Origin: Myxococcales bacterium | Lineage (GTDB): Bacteria; Myxococcota_A; Polyangia; Polyangiales; Polyangiaceae | Assembly: GCA_021847645.1 (NCBI GenBank) | Contig: JAJZQG010000056.1 | Coordinates: 1-40,325 of the forward strand | Direction: 5' to 3' | DNA length: 40,325 nt | Shown here: piece after piece, positions 1 through 7,932 of the stretch | Numbering within the stretch: position 1 is the first letter of the stretch | Layout: each line of letters begins with the position of its first letter | The notes under the pieces: model-generated | What the model saw: only the letters and a program-made list of their open reading frames with translations | Told to the model about the DNA's origin: nothing | Databases searched by the model: none | Made by a program: the position numbers and the translations under genes

Positions 1-312
1 CCAGAGGTCGCGTGCGGCCGATTTTCGATCGATTCTCTGTTCGAATTCCCGTGTTCCTGTTCCTAGTTCCTAGTTGTTTTCTGCGCGATGGGCTTTTCGG
101 ATGAGCTCGAGCTAGTACCGCGCGCCATAGTGGTCAATCGGCCCCGCAACGGCGGCTGGGACGACGGTGCTCACCGTCCTGTCCGCCTTGCTTTCGCGGA
201 TGGTGTTGACACCTGCTGTCCCTGCCGATACGAACGACGCCGTTCCGTGAAGGCCCGAACGTCCAGCCGTCCCCCGCAGCGCGCCGCCTCCGTGCGGCCA
301 GGGGGCAGGCCG
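1..312. other. Left-edge region, no convincing gene
   Basis: The reading frame of the following MBL-fold gene stays open back to an ATG at 88. However, the 75 residues it would add are Arg/Pro-rich and unlike the family's N-terminus, so I treat 88-312 as leader sequence. A short near-repeat of the form ttcctagttcctagtt lies around 56-75. Nothing else was recognised. Confidence 0.5.
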
Positions 313-1146
313 GTGTCGCTGACCATCCTCAACGGCGGCATCGTGCGCATGCGCGAGGCGATCGTGGTGCCCCGGGGCTCTCGCCAGCTAATCGACATTC
401 CTGCCTTGTTCGCCCTGGTGCGCCACCCGGAAGCCGGGATCGGGCTGTTCGACACGGGCTACTCCACGCGCTTTTTCGAGGCAACGCGGCGCTTCCCGTA
501 TCGCCTGTACCGCTACCTGACCCCGGTCCGCATCGGGCGCGAGCACGACGCCGTCGAGCAGCTGCGGCGCCTGGGTGTGCAGTCCTGCGACGTACGCTGG
601 ATCGTGCTATCGCACTTCGACCCGGACCACATCGGGGGCCTGGTCGACTTTCCCGACGCGCGGGTGATCTGCCTGCGCGATGCGTGGCTGTCGGTGTGCG
701 GCAAGACCGGGTTTGCCGCGCTGCAGTGCCGGTTCCTGCCGGACCTGGTGCCGGCAGACCTGGCGCAACGGCTGGAGCTCATCGACGCCATCCGCGGCCC
801 GGGCGAAGGTCCCTTCGCGGCGACGCACGATTTGTTCGGCGACGGCAGCGTCCTGCTCGTGGATCTTCCCGGGCACGCGGCCGGCCATCTGGGTGCCATC
901 GTCCGCCACCAGGACGGGCGGCGCGTGCTGCTGGCCGCCGATGCTTGCTGGAGCCGCGCCGGGTTGCTTCGCGGCGGAGGCGTCGTGCACCGCACTCTGG
1001 CTCACGACAGGGCACGGCAAGACGAAACCTACCGTCTGCTGCTGCGCGTGATACGAGAGGTTCCCGACCTGATCCTGGTTCCGTCGCATTGCCCGGAAGC
1101 AGCGGCGCAATGGCTGCCAAGGGGGGCGTGGAGGTTCACCCGATGA
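313..1146 (+). CDS. MBL-fold metallo-hydrolase
   Basis: This is a metallo-beta-lactamase-fold hydrolase of about 277 residues, of the broad lactonase/glyoxalase-like type. Visible metal-binding elements, counting from the GTG at 313, are the motif HFDPDH at 101-106 followed by Gly-Gly, a PGHAAGH segment with His at 188 and 192, an Asp in ADACW at 210, and a late His in PSHC at 259. I chose GTG 313 because an AGGGGG stretch lies about 7 bases upstream and family-like sequence starts there; an in-frame ATG at 88 is the alternative. The stop overlaps the start of the next gene (ATGA), so the two are probably co-translated. The substrate cannot be read from the sequence; an ester or thioester from the neighbouring acyl-synthase pathway is an inference. 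Confidence 0.85.
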   Translation: MSLTILNGGIVRMREAIVVPRGSRQLIDIPALFALVRHPEAGIGLFDTGYSTRFFEATRRFPYRLYRYLTPVRIGREHDAVEQLRRLGVQSCDVRWIVLSHFDPDHIGGLVDFPDARVICLRDAWLSVCGKTGFAALQCRFLPDLVPADLAQRLELIDAIRGPGEGPFAATHDLFGDGSVLLVDLPGHAAGHLGAIVRHQDGRRVLLAADACWSRAGLLRGGGVVHRTLAHDRARQDETYRLLLRVIREVPDLILVPSHCPEAAAQWLPRGAWRFTR

Positions 1147-2138
1147 ATGGTCCGCTTCCCCTGAAGATCGCAGGAATAGGGCGATATCTCGCCAGGCGCG
1201 TCGTGCCCAGCAGCGAGCTCGAGCACCGCCTCGGCCTGCCCGAGGGCTGGATTGCCAAGAAGCAGGGCGTTCGCGAGCGACGCTGGGTGGTGGACGAAAC
1301 GGCATCGTTCATGGGCGCGCAGGCGGCGATGTCCGCCCTCGACGACGCCGGTATGAAGCCCACCGACATCGGGCTGATCATCAACGCATCGGGCAGCCAG
1401 GAGCAAGCGATTCCGGACGGCGCCCCACTCATCCAGCGTCACCTGGGCCTGGGCGACGCGGGTGTGGCGTGCATGAGCATTCACGCTACGTGTCTGAGCT
1501 TCGTGGTCGCGCTCGACACGGCGGCCAGCCTCATCGCCACCGGGCGATACGACAACGTGCTCGTGGTCAGCTCCGAGATCTCGTCGGTCGCCTTGAACTT
1601 CTCCCATGTCGAGAGCAGCACATTGTTCGGCGACGGGGCAGCCGCCGCGGTTCTGACGCGCACCCCGCCCGGGGAGAGCAGCGCGTTGCTGGCCGCCCGC
1701 CTCGAGACCTACGGCGAGGGCGCCTACTTCACCCAGGTCGCCGGCGGCGGCACCCGCAAGCACCCGAACCGCGCCGAGACGCGCCCCGACGACAATCTGT
1801 TCTACATGGACGGGCCGTCGGTCTTCGCGCTTGCGGTCAAGCACGCGTCGAAATTCCTTGAGCACCTCCGTCCCGGGTTGTCCACCGGTCTGGGCGACAT
1901 CAAGCTGGCCGTGCCCCATCAGGCCAGCAAGCTGGCGCTCGAGGCCCATCGGTTCTATGGCTTCAAGCGGTCGCAGATCGTCCGCACGATTGACTATCTG
2001 GGCAACTGCATTGCCGCTTCGATCCCGCTGACCCTGCACGAGGCGATCAAGGATGGCCGGCTCGCACGGGGCGACAAGGTCTTGCTGCTGGGGACCGGGG
2101 CTGGGCTGTCCATCGGCGGGGCGATTCTGGTCTACTAG
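1143..2138 (+). CDS. Beta-ketoacyl-ACP synthase III family protein (FabH-like)
   Basis: This 331-residue thiolase-fold enzyme is of the KAS III type, which performs decarboxylative or acyl-transfer Claisen chemistry on an acyl thioester bound to an active-site Cys. The expected Cys-His-Asn triad is visible: Cys117 in SIHATCLSF, His259 in VPHQAS and Asn288 in YLGNCIAAS. The C-terminal glycine-rich segment GTGAGLSIGG is also typical. The ATG at 1143 overlaps the MBL-fold gene stop by four bases. Length matches housekeeping FabH, but pairing with a hydrolase rather than fabD/fabG/acpP suggests a specialised lipid or secondary-metabolite role instead of general fatty-acid initiation. A ketosynthase of the OleA or head-to-head type cannot be excluded. 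Confidence 0.88.
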   Translation: MNGPLPLKIAGIGRYLARRVVPSSELEHRLGLPEGWIAKKQGVRERRWVVDETASFMGAQAAMSALDDAGMKPTDIGLIINASGSQEQAIPDGAPLIQRHLGLGDAGVACMSIHATCLSFVVALDTAASLIATGRYDNVLVVSSEISSVALNFSHVESSTLFGDGAAAAVLTRTPPGESSALLAARLETYGEGAYFTQVAGGGTRKHPNRAETRPDDNLFYMDGPSVFALAVKHASKFLEHLRPGLSTGLGDIKLAVPHQASKLALEAHRFYGFKRSQIVRTIDYLGNCIAASIPLTLHEAIKDGRLARGDKVLLLGTGAGLSIGGAILVY

Positions 2139-2407
2139 GAGCGTGTCGGGCGGCGATGTCGCGGTGGCCAGGCGTACCCCCCCGCCGCGACTTCGGTCCG
2201 CCTCGGCGCCGTCGCCCCGGATCGCGCGCCGCTTTGCTTTCCACTTGCCGCCAGCAGGTCAATGTGATAGTCGCGAAAAGACTGGAGGGTTCCTAGCGTC
2301 GTGTGCCTCCTCCCTCCTTGTTCGGTGCGCTGGGGACCCTCCTTTCTTTCAACGAGCCGCCGTGTCATCGAGCGGCCCGCGAGCGTCGCCCCCAGCGCGC
2401 GAGCCCT

Positions 2408-2986
2408 TCACTTCGTCGGCAGGCACCAGGCGTCGTTGCTGCCGCTGAACGCGATATAAGTGCAGTCTTTCATCGTGGCAGGGCAGTCGTCTGCCGTCGC
2501 GCACGTCTTCGAGCACAACGACGCCCCGTTGCCAGCGACGCACACCCCGCTGTCGCAGTCGTTCTCGCTCACGCAAGCGTCGCCCGCCGTGCCGGTGCCC
2601 CGGACACCCGGCACGCAGCACGGGACAGGGTTGGCCTCGTCTCCGACGTTCTCGCAGCGGTCGGCGCTGGCGCACTCGTTGTTGCCGAAGCAGTCCGCGG
2701 CGCCGATGTCCCCGCAACTGCCCACCAGGCCGTGGTCGGGCTGCGCATCGGGCACGCCCGCGTCCGGGGAAGCGTCGACGGTCGAGACGCCGTCCTCCTG
2801 GGCTGCGTCACCACCGGCATCCGGCATCTCCGCGTCCGCTCCAGGGGAATCCGACGCAGCATCGGGTGTCTCGCCACCGGTGGTGCCGCCTGCACCTCCC
2901 TCTGGCGTATCGGAGTTGCTCGAGCAGGCGCCGCAGAAGGCAGCGAGGGAGAGCAGGAATGCCGCGAGAGTGAAGTGTCGAGCCAT
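2408..2986 (-). CDS. Cys-rich secreted lipoprotein
   Basis: This is a predicted lipoprotein of 192 residues. It opens with MARHFTLAAFLLSLAAF and a Cys near residue 20 (lipobox CGAC, not ideal). A low-complexity Asp/Ala/Gly/Pro linker follows, then a C-terminal Cys-rich module with repeated C-x(n)-DC and CATADDCP elements. Short Cys-rich repeats of this kind recur in many Myxococcota extracellular proteins; they probably form disulfide-bonded knots at the cell surface. The ATG at 2986 was chosen because the hydrophobic signal starts there, although the frame stays open upstream. Function unknown. It converges with the FabH-like gene, with about 270 bases of spacer that hold nothing recognisable. 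Confidence 0.75.
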   Translation of the reverse strand: MARHFTLAAFLLSLAAFCGACSSNSDTPEGGAGGTTGGETPDAASDSPGADAEMPDAGGDAAQEDGVSTVDASPDAGVPDAQPDHGLVGSCGDIGAADCFGNNECASADRCENVGDEANPVPCCVPGVRGTGTAGDACVSENDCDSGVCVAGNGASLCSKTCATADDCPATMKDCTYIAFSGSNDAWCLPTK

Positions 2987-3155
2987 GGGGCCAATCCGCC
3001 CCAGACCGGGCGGGGCGTCAAGAACAAACTCGGCCCATCGCAGACGGCCACGTAGTTGCCGGGCTTGCCCAGCGCGTCGGTCGAATCGCATGGGCCGAAC
3101 AGCAGCTGCGGCTCGACGGCACGATCCCTCATGGCCGGGGAAAGGCCGGTGCGGA

Positions 3156-3851
3156 TCACCCGGTGTGCCCGGGCCGCGACGCGGGCGCGCCCAGCAGCCC
3201 CGCCATCTGGTTGCGGAAGATCGTGGCGCCCCCTTGGGATGGGTGCCGCACGGCGATTGCCTCGTAGCCCAACGCGCCGAGCGTGGCTTCGGCTTTGCGC
3301 CCCACCGCGATCAGCCGCACGCTCGGAAACACGTTGTCGACCACGTGGCGCAGGAGCTTCTCCGCCAGGCCGTCGCGATCGTCGCTGGGCTTCCAGGCGC
3401 GGTTGGTCAGGGGCTTGCCCAGCTCGTGGCAGTGGAACGGAAAGCTGTTCCAGAGCACTGCGATGCGATCGGCGCCGATGACCGGCCACACGATGCTCGC
3501 GGAGCGCTCGCGAATCGGCTTGCCGAACGTGCTGGTGCGGGCCAGCCCGCGCCGGGCGAAGACCGGGTGTACCGACGGCCCCTCGAGCATGTCCTCGCTG
3601 GTGAACGGAATGCCCGAGAAGCGGCAGCCGGCATAGCCCGCCTCCTGGCCCACCAACATCCAGCGAGCGTGCCTGTGCAGCTCGAGGTACACGCGCAGGT
3701 TGTGCACGCGCTGCGTCGCCGCACCCTTGCGGTCGAATCCGGGGACCTCGTCGACCCACGGATTGGCCACAGCGTCGTTGCCCGGGCCGAAGCCCACCAG
3801 CAGCTCCATGAGCAGATCAACCGACTTGGAGAACGACGTGCGCGCAGCCAT
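3156..3851 (-). CDS. Uracil-DNA glycosylase superfamily protein
   Basis: This is a protein of 231 residues with two signatures of the UDG fold. The first is a GQEAGYAGCRFSGIPFTSE segment around residues 67-85, corresponding to the GEAPG...G(I/V)PFTSE motif of bacterial UDG-like proteins. The second is a late HPSQGG near 203-208, corresponding to the HPS catalytic/minor-groove loop. A WNSFPFHCHE stretch in between is also typical. Such proteins remove damaged bases or are uncharacterised relatives. No four-Cys iron-sulfur signature is seen, so this is not a classical family 4 or 5 enzyme. ATG 3851 is preferred over an in-frame GTG at 3902, which has no better ribosome-binding site. Neighbours give no functional hint. 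Confidence 0.78.
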   Translation of the reverse strand: MAARTSFSKSVDLLMELLVGFGPGNDAVANPWVDEVPGFDRKGAATQRVHNLRVYLELHRHARWMLVGQEAGYAGCRFSGIPFTSEDMLEGPSVHPVFARRGLARTSTFGKPIRERSASIVWPVIGADRIAVLWNSFPFHCHELGKPLTNRAWKPSDDRDGLAEKLLRHVVDNVFPSVRLIAVGRKAEATLGALGYEAIAVRHPSQGGATIFRNQMAGLLGAPASRPGHTG

Positions 3852-4082
3852 GGAGCGCCGATCATCGTCGAGCAAGCCCCATGGGGAAAGAAGATTCGTC
3901 ACGCCGCCAGCCGGATCAGCGGCGGCGATTCCCGACGCATCGGCGGACTCGTGCGCCCCGCCCGCCCTCCCGGCGCAGCGTCGGGCCCATCGTGGCCGCT
4001 GCTCTCGCCTTCGCCGTTCGATCGTCCCGCAGCAGCGACGACGACGCCAAGGGCGACGACTACGGCTGAGACCGATATTCTC

Positions 4083-5381
4083 CTACTTCGGCGGCCCCAC
4101 GACCCCGCGCAATTGCATTCCCGTCATGTCGCTATACGTGTAAGGCTTCTGCCCGATCGGCACCGTCTTGACGTCCCATGTCGTGGGATCGACCTTGTGC
4201 GCCGCGTTGCCGCCCTCGGACACGGTCCAGACGTATCCTTCGTAGTCAATGGCTACCCCGACCATCTCCTGGACGCCCACCGGCTGGCGGCGAACGATGA
4301 CGAGCGCTTCCGGATCGACCTGGATCAGGTCGCCGTTGGTGCTCGCCGCCCAAACCGAGCCGGCGCTCAGCCCGGCGCCCACGGCCACGCCGCGGTTGAA
4401 GTCCTGGGCACCCGTGATGACCCAAGCGTTCTCCTGCGTCGCCGGATCGAAACGAGACACGCAGCCCCCTCCGCCCATCACGTTCTGCCCCGCCGTCCAG
4501 ACGCGCCCCTTGGTGTCAATCGAGATGCCGTAGCCGCAGTGGACCGGAAAGGTCTGGTGGTCGTCGAGGTTCGCCAGGCTCGTTCGCTCGATCTGGCATG
4601 TCCCGATCGTGCAGCCCATCGCCACCGTCCAGAAGTTGCCCTTGCCGTCCACCGCTCCGCCGTAGTGGGCAATGCCCGTCACCGCGTGCGCCAGGACCTG
4701 CCCCGTTTCGCCGTCGAGCTCGTAGATCGTCTTGTTCAACAACGCACCGATGAACACGTGCCCGCCCTTGCCCGTGTCCTCCGCCTCCGTGCCGTCCCAT
4801 GCCGTCGCCCGCGCGCCGATCGCCGAGGCTCCTCCCAACGGCACGTTCCACAACATGCACTCGTCCTCGCCCCACGGCTTGATGTCGGTCGGGCCAAACG
4901 ACGTATCGATGGTGCCGTTGTGGTTGCGGTCCACGCAGTCCTTGATGTCCCCCGCGAACTTGGTGACCGACGAGGGGCCCGTGGTCGGATCGCGGTTCGT
5001 CACGACCATGTCGCCGTGCAGGTTGACCGACGTGCGCGACGGGTCTCCGCTCGCGCCTTGGGGGCTGGTGACATACCGGGCGACTTCCTGGCCATTGATC
5101 GTGCAGACCTTGGACAGGGTGCCCTCGCCGGTGTTGGCGACCCAGATGAAGGACTGAACCAACCCCGGACAGGCGTTGGAGCCGGAGGGATCTCCCGGGT
5201 TCGCATCGGCGTAGACCTGCGCGTCGGCCACGACATCGGGGCCGGCATCCTGCGGCGCACCGCCGGAGCCTGCGCCGGCGGCGCCGGCATTTCCGGCATA
5301 GTCCACGGAGGTGCCGGACGCCTTGCAGGCGGAAGGCAACGAGGCCAGCAGCAGCAACGAGGTCAGGGCTAGAGGGCGCAT
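4083..5381 (-). CDS. Beta-propeller (NHL/Vgb-like) lipoprotein
   Basis: This secreted lipoprotein of 432 residues has a signal peptide ending in LASLPSAC, a Gly/Ala/Asp-rich linker, then repeated blade-like strands such as IWVANTGEGTLSKV, GNFWTVAMG, GRVWTAGQN, GSVWAASTNGDLIQV and GYVWTVSEG. Repeated (V/I)W(T/A)(V/A) strands are the hallmark of streptogramin-lyase-like or NHL-type beta-propellers. It may bind a polysaccharide or protein ligand at the cell surface; enzymatic activity cannot be claimed. ATG 5381 was chosen because the signal peptide begins there; another ATG six codons earlier is possible. The approximately 230 bases between this gene and the UDG-like gene are low in recognisable signals. 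Confidence 0.82.
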   Translation of the reverse strand: MRPLALTSLLLLASLPSACKASGTSVDYAGNAGAAGAGSGGAPQDAGPDVVADAQVYADANPGDPSGSNACPGLVQSFIWVANTGEGTLSKVCTINGQEVARYVTSPQGASGDPSRTSVNLHGDMVVTNRDPTTGPSSVTKFAGDIKDCVDRNHNGTIDTSFGPTDIKPWGEDECMLWNVPLGGASAIGARATAWDGTEAEDTGKGGHVFIGALLNKTIYELDGETGQVLAHAVTGIAHYGGAVDGKGNFWTVAMGCTIGTCQIERTSLANLDDHQTFPVHCGYGISIDTKGRVWTAGQNVMGGGGCVSRFDPATQENAWVITGAQDFNRGVAVGAGLSAGSVWAASTNGDLIQVDPEALVIVRRQPVGVQEMVGVAIDYEGYVWTVSEGGNAAHKVDPTTWDVKTVPIGQKPYTYSDMTGMQLRGVVGPPK

Positions 5382-5488
5382 GGGGGCTTCCCTTCGCATG
5401 TACGGGGCCACCGGGTCGAAACGGGGTACACAAGCATAACCCGGCTCGTCCCTGGTGGGAAACGACTCATTGATGGCATCGCCCGGAG

Positions 5489-6061
5489 TCAGGGTCCGCT
5501 CCCGCCCACGCGCCCGGCCTTCGGCTGCGTCTCGGCGGAGAGCTCGCGGAATCGATCCCCGAGCCAGTCCAGAAAGACCGTGTCCCAAACAGGGCCGCCT
5601 GGCCAGAGCTCGCGGATCAACGAGGCGATCGTGTCGTCCCACGCCCGGTACCAGCCCGCCAGCTGCGCGTGAGTCGTGCGGCAGGTCTGGACCGACGCTC
5701 CGGCGGACGGTTCGTCATAAGCGTCTTGGCATAGATAGTAGTTGCACGTGGCTGGGCGCCGGTCCGGCGAGATGGTGCAACCCTTGGGCCCGTGATGCAC
5801 ACATGCGAGCCGGCGGCGCGCGTCCGGGGACGCTCGCCCCCGCACGCGACGCAATACCAGGCCGCGAGCGCTCGGGGTGAGGTGCCCGTGCGTAATCCCC
5901 TCGAGCAGGAAGTCCCTTCCTCCCAAGAACACCACGCGGCCGATATCCGACCAGTCATACTCCGGCGGCCCGGTGCAGCACCCGGTGGCGCCCTGCGGGC
6001 ACTGCCCGCATAACGTCGAAAGCAGGATCGTGTGGGGCCCCGAGCCGTCAATACCGAGCAT
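5489..6061 (-). CDS. YkgJ-like Cys-cluster (Zn/Fe-chelating) protein
   Basis: This cytoplasmic protein of 190 residues has an N-terminal Cys cluster (Cys18, Cys21, Cys28, Cys29) and a second set at Cys87, Cys95, Cys106 and Cys111. The arrangement C-x2-C-x6-CC followed by GCTISPDRRPATC resembles the YkgJ-type zinc/iron-chelating family, whose members are mostly uncharacterised and often accompany radical or maturation enzymes. The ATG at 6061 is 11 bases downstream of the stop of the FGE-domain lipoprotein gene, so the two form a probable operon. Whether it delivers a metal to its neighbour is speculation. Confidence 0.7.
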   Translation of the reverse strand: MLGIDGSGPHTILLSTLCGQCPQGATGCCTGPPEYDWSDIGRVVFLGGRDFLLEGITHGHLTPSARGLVLRRVRGRASPDARRRLACVHHGPKGCTISPDRRPATCNYYLCQDAYDEPSAGASVQTCRTTHAQLAGWYRAWDDTIASLIRELWPGGPVWDTVFLDWLGDRFRELSAETQPKAGRVGGSGP

Positions 6062-6072
6062 GGCCGGCGAGC

Positions 6073-7383
6073 TCACTGCACCGGCGGGGTGAAGCCCGGC
6101 GGCGGCGTGCGCGCGCAGCGAAACCCTATCGTGGAATCGCGCGTGTCTGCAGGATAAGTCTGCTTCAACGTCTTCATCATCCACCCCCAGAACTCGCGCC
6201 AGTCCAGCACGCCGCTGACCGTGCCGAACGCGGCACCCAGCACCAGCTTCTTGCCGCCGGACTCCCCGTCCACCCATTCCGCCTCATTGGCGAACATGTC
6301 CTCGTGGCCGAATGGCCCCTTGCCCCCCGGATGCGATCCGACCTTGCACCCCAGATTCAACAGGGCGCGCTTGCCCCCGACTTCGACCCATTCCAGCTGC
6401 TGATAATCGCACACGTTCTCGATGTCAGCGGTGTTCCCCCACGGATACGTCCGCCCGTCCGAACCCATCGCCGCATACCACCACTCCTGCTCGGTGGGCA
6501 GCCGCTTTCCCGCCCAGGCACAGTAGGCCTTCGCTTCGTCCCACGTGACACAGCCGATCGGATGCAGCGGACCCACGCCCTCGACGCTCTTGGCGCAGCC
6601 GACGGGACCCGACGGCTGCGGGCACGCGCCGGCCTCGACGCAGCCCCGCCATGCCCAAAACGTCACCTCGGTCTCGTCGAGCAGGAACGCAGCGACGGGG
6701 TCCTTGCCTTTGCGCGCGCCGGCTGGCACGTACAGCATTCGGCCCGCGTGAGGCTTTTCGCCCGGCGCCTGCGCAAGCGAGATGGGACTGTGCTCGATGC
6801 CCGGCGCCCCGCGGTCGAATCCCACCGACGGCGCCCCATCGCCTGCGAACCGCGCGCTGAGCGTGCGCGAGCCCCAGCCCGGCGTACTCCACGTGAACTC
6901 GAAGCGTGCGTTCGTGCCCTGGCGCAGTGCGAATACCACGCTCGCACGTCCGTCGTTGGCGCTGGAGAAGACGAAGACGCGGCCCTTGACGCCGTCATCC
7001 TGCAAGGTGACCACCTTCACGGGCCTGTCGGTCTCGGGCTTCTCCGTGCACAGGACTTGCACCCACTCGCGCACCATGCGCGTCTCGCACCCGAGCTCCG
7101 AGGCGTACGGAATCTCGATCCGAGACGCCGTCTTCCATTCCGACGGCGTAGGGGCCTTGGACGCGGCTTGCGGTGGGGGAGGGAAAGGCGCAAGGGGTTG
7201 GGCCTGCGCGACAGGAGGTACCGAAGCGGACGCGGACACCGATGGCGGCGCGGACGCGGCGGAATCCGGGGGCAGCGCAGATGCTGAGCCGCCGGTCGAT
7301 TCCGGCTTCTGGCGGCAACAGCCGGCCATGGCGTGCGCCAGGGCCATCAAGGCGATCCCCGTGCGGATGGTCGTGGTGTGCAT
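6073..7383 (-). CDS. Lipoprotein with formylglycine-generating-enzyme-like (SUMF1) domain
   Basis: This 436-residue protein has a signal peptide with a good lipobox (AMAGC at about residue 20), a Ser/Ala/Pro-rich linker, a middle domain of unknown type, and a C-terminal FGE-sulfatase domain. The domain is recognised by DETEVTFWAWRGC, CVTWDEAKAYCAWAGKRLP, TEQEWWYAAMG, TYPWG, NEAEWVD and the closing GFRCAR. Authentic FGEs convert a sulfatase Cys to formylglycine, but most bacterial SUMF1-domain proteins are not proven FGEs; many act as ligand-binding or scaffold domains. The ATG at 7383 starts the signal peptide; an ATG at 7401 is possible. It is the first gene of a two-gene unit with the Cys-cluster protein. 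Confidence 0.82.
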   Translation of the reverse strand: MHTTTIRTGIALMALAHAMAGCCRQKPESTGGSASALPPDSAASAPPSVSASASVPPVAQAQPLAPFPPPPQAASKAPTPSEWKTASRIEIPYASELGCETRMVREWVQVLCTEKPETDRPVKVVTLQDDGVKGRVFVFSSANDGRASVVFALRQGTNARFEFTWSTPGWGSRTLSARFAGDGAPSVGFDRGAPGIEHSPISLAQAPGEKPHAGRMLYVPAGARKGKDPVAAFLLDETEVTFWAWRGCVEAGACPQPSGPVGCAKSVEGVGPLHPIGCVTWDEAKAYCAWAGKRLPTEQEWWYAAMGSDGRTYPWGNTADIENVCDYQQLEWVEVGGKRALLNLGCKVGSHPGGKGPFGHEDMFANEAEWVDGESGGKKLVLGAAFGTVSGVLDWREFWGWMMKTLKQTYPADTRDSTIGFRCARTPPPGFTPPVQ

Positions 7384-7500
7384 GCGTGATGATTGTCGCA
7401 TGGCCGGGTGCGCACGAGCAACGCGAACCGGCGGTGCCACCACGCAACCTGCACCATCGCTCCTCGATACCTCCACGGGTCATGGTCCCGCCGCTGCCTC

Positions 7501-7812
7501 ATGATCATCAGCGTCCGTATGCGATCCATCCTCGTTTCCAAGTCCCACGCGCTGTCCCTCGCCGAGGTGCGTCGGCGTGTGGAGCGGGCGGCGCGGCGGG
7601 CCGAGGTGCGCTACAACGTGATCTGGCGCTGGGTCGACGACGGGGTCGAAGTGTTTCCGCCTCCGGGCCTGGCGCGCGGGGCACAGGGGCGCCTGCGGTG
7701 GAGCGAGGGCGCGGTGCAGGCCGAGGTTACGCTGCCGTCTTCGCTTCGCCTGCTGCAGGGTGCTATCGAGTCGCGGCTCGTCGACAAGCTCGACGAGCTA
7801 CTGGCCTGCTGA
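7501..7812 (+). CDS. Polyhydroxyalkanoic-acid-system family protein
   Basis: This small protein of 103 residues has the pattern of the PHA_gran_rgn family: an early HALSLAEVRRRVE helix, a central Trp strand (NVIWRWVDDGVEV), a GAQGRLRWSEGAVQAEVTLP strand pair, and a closing helix LLQGAIESRLVDKLDELL. These proteins are loosely associated with polyhydroxyalkanoate granule genes, but their biochemical role is unclear. ATG 7501 was chosen; ATG 7519 is also possible. It is transcribed divergently from the FGE-like lipoprotein gene, 117 bases away. No PHA synthase or phasin gene is in the window. Confidence 0.72.
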   Translation: MIISVRMRSILVSKSHALSLAEVRRRVERAARRAEVRYNVIWRWVDDGVEVFPPPGLARGAQGRLRWSEGAVQAEVTLPSSLRLLQGAIESRLVDKLDELLAC

Positions 7813-7816
7813 CGTT

Positions 7817-7834
7817 CCTCCGGTTCGGCGGAGG
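7817..7834. terminator. Possible bidirectional hairpin between convergent genes
   Basis: Inverted repeat CCTCCG - six-base loop - CGGAGG, starting 4 bases past the stop of the PHA-system gene. It lies between convergent transcription units but lacks a T-tract, so it may act in a Rho-dependent or structural manner. Confidence 0.3.
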
Positions 7835-7932
7835 GTACGAGCGACATCGTGCTCGACAAGCACGTGGTGTGAAGCGGGGAGGGTGTACTGATGGTCGAGT
7901 GGCTGACACGCGGGTGACGCGCGCAGCGTTCG

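Noticed and set aside
88..312. N-terminal extension of the MBL-fold protein from ATG 88
   Set aside because: The added residues are Arg/Pro-rich without family resemblance, and a GTG with a ribosome-binding site at 313 fits the family start.
3881..4069. 62-codon plus-strand frame with a hydrophobic stretch (VGPIVAAALAFAV)
   Set aside because: Arg/Pro-rich first half, no ribosome-binding site, overlaps the UDG-like gene's upstream region; looks like a GC-rich chance frame.
2460..5372. 970-codon plus-strand open frame
   Set aside because: It is antisense to three minus-strand genes with clear signal peptides and domains; long antisense frames are common at this GC content.
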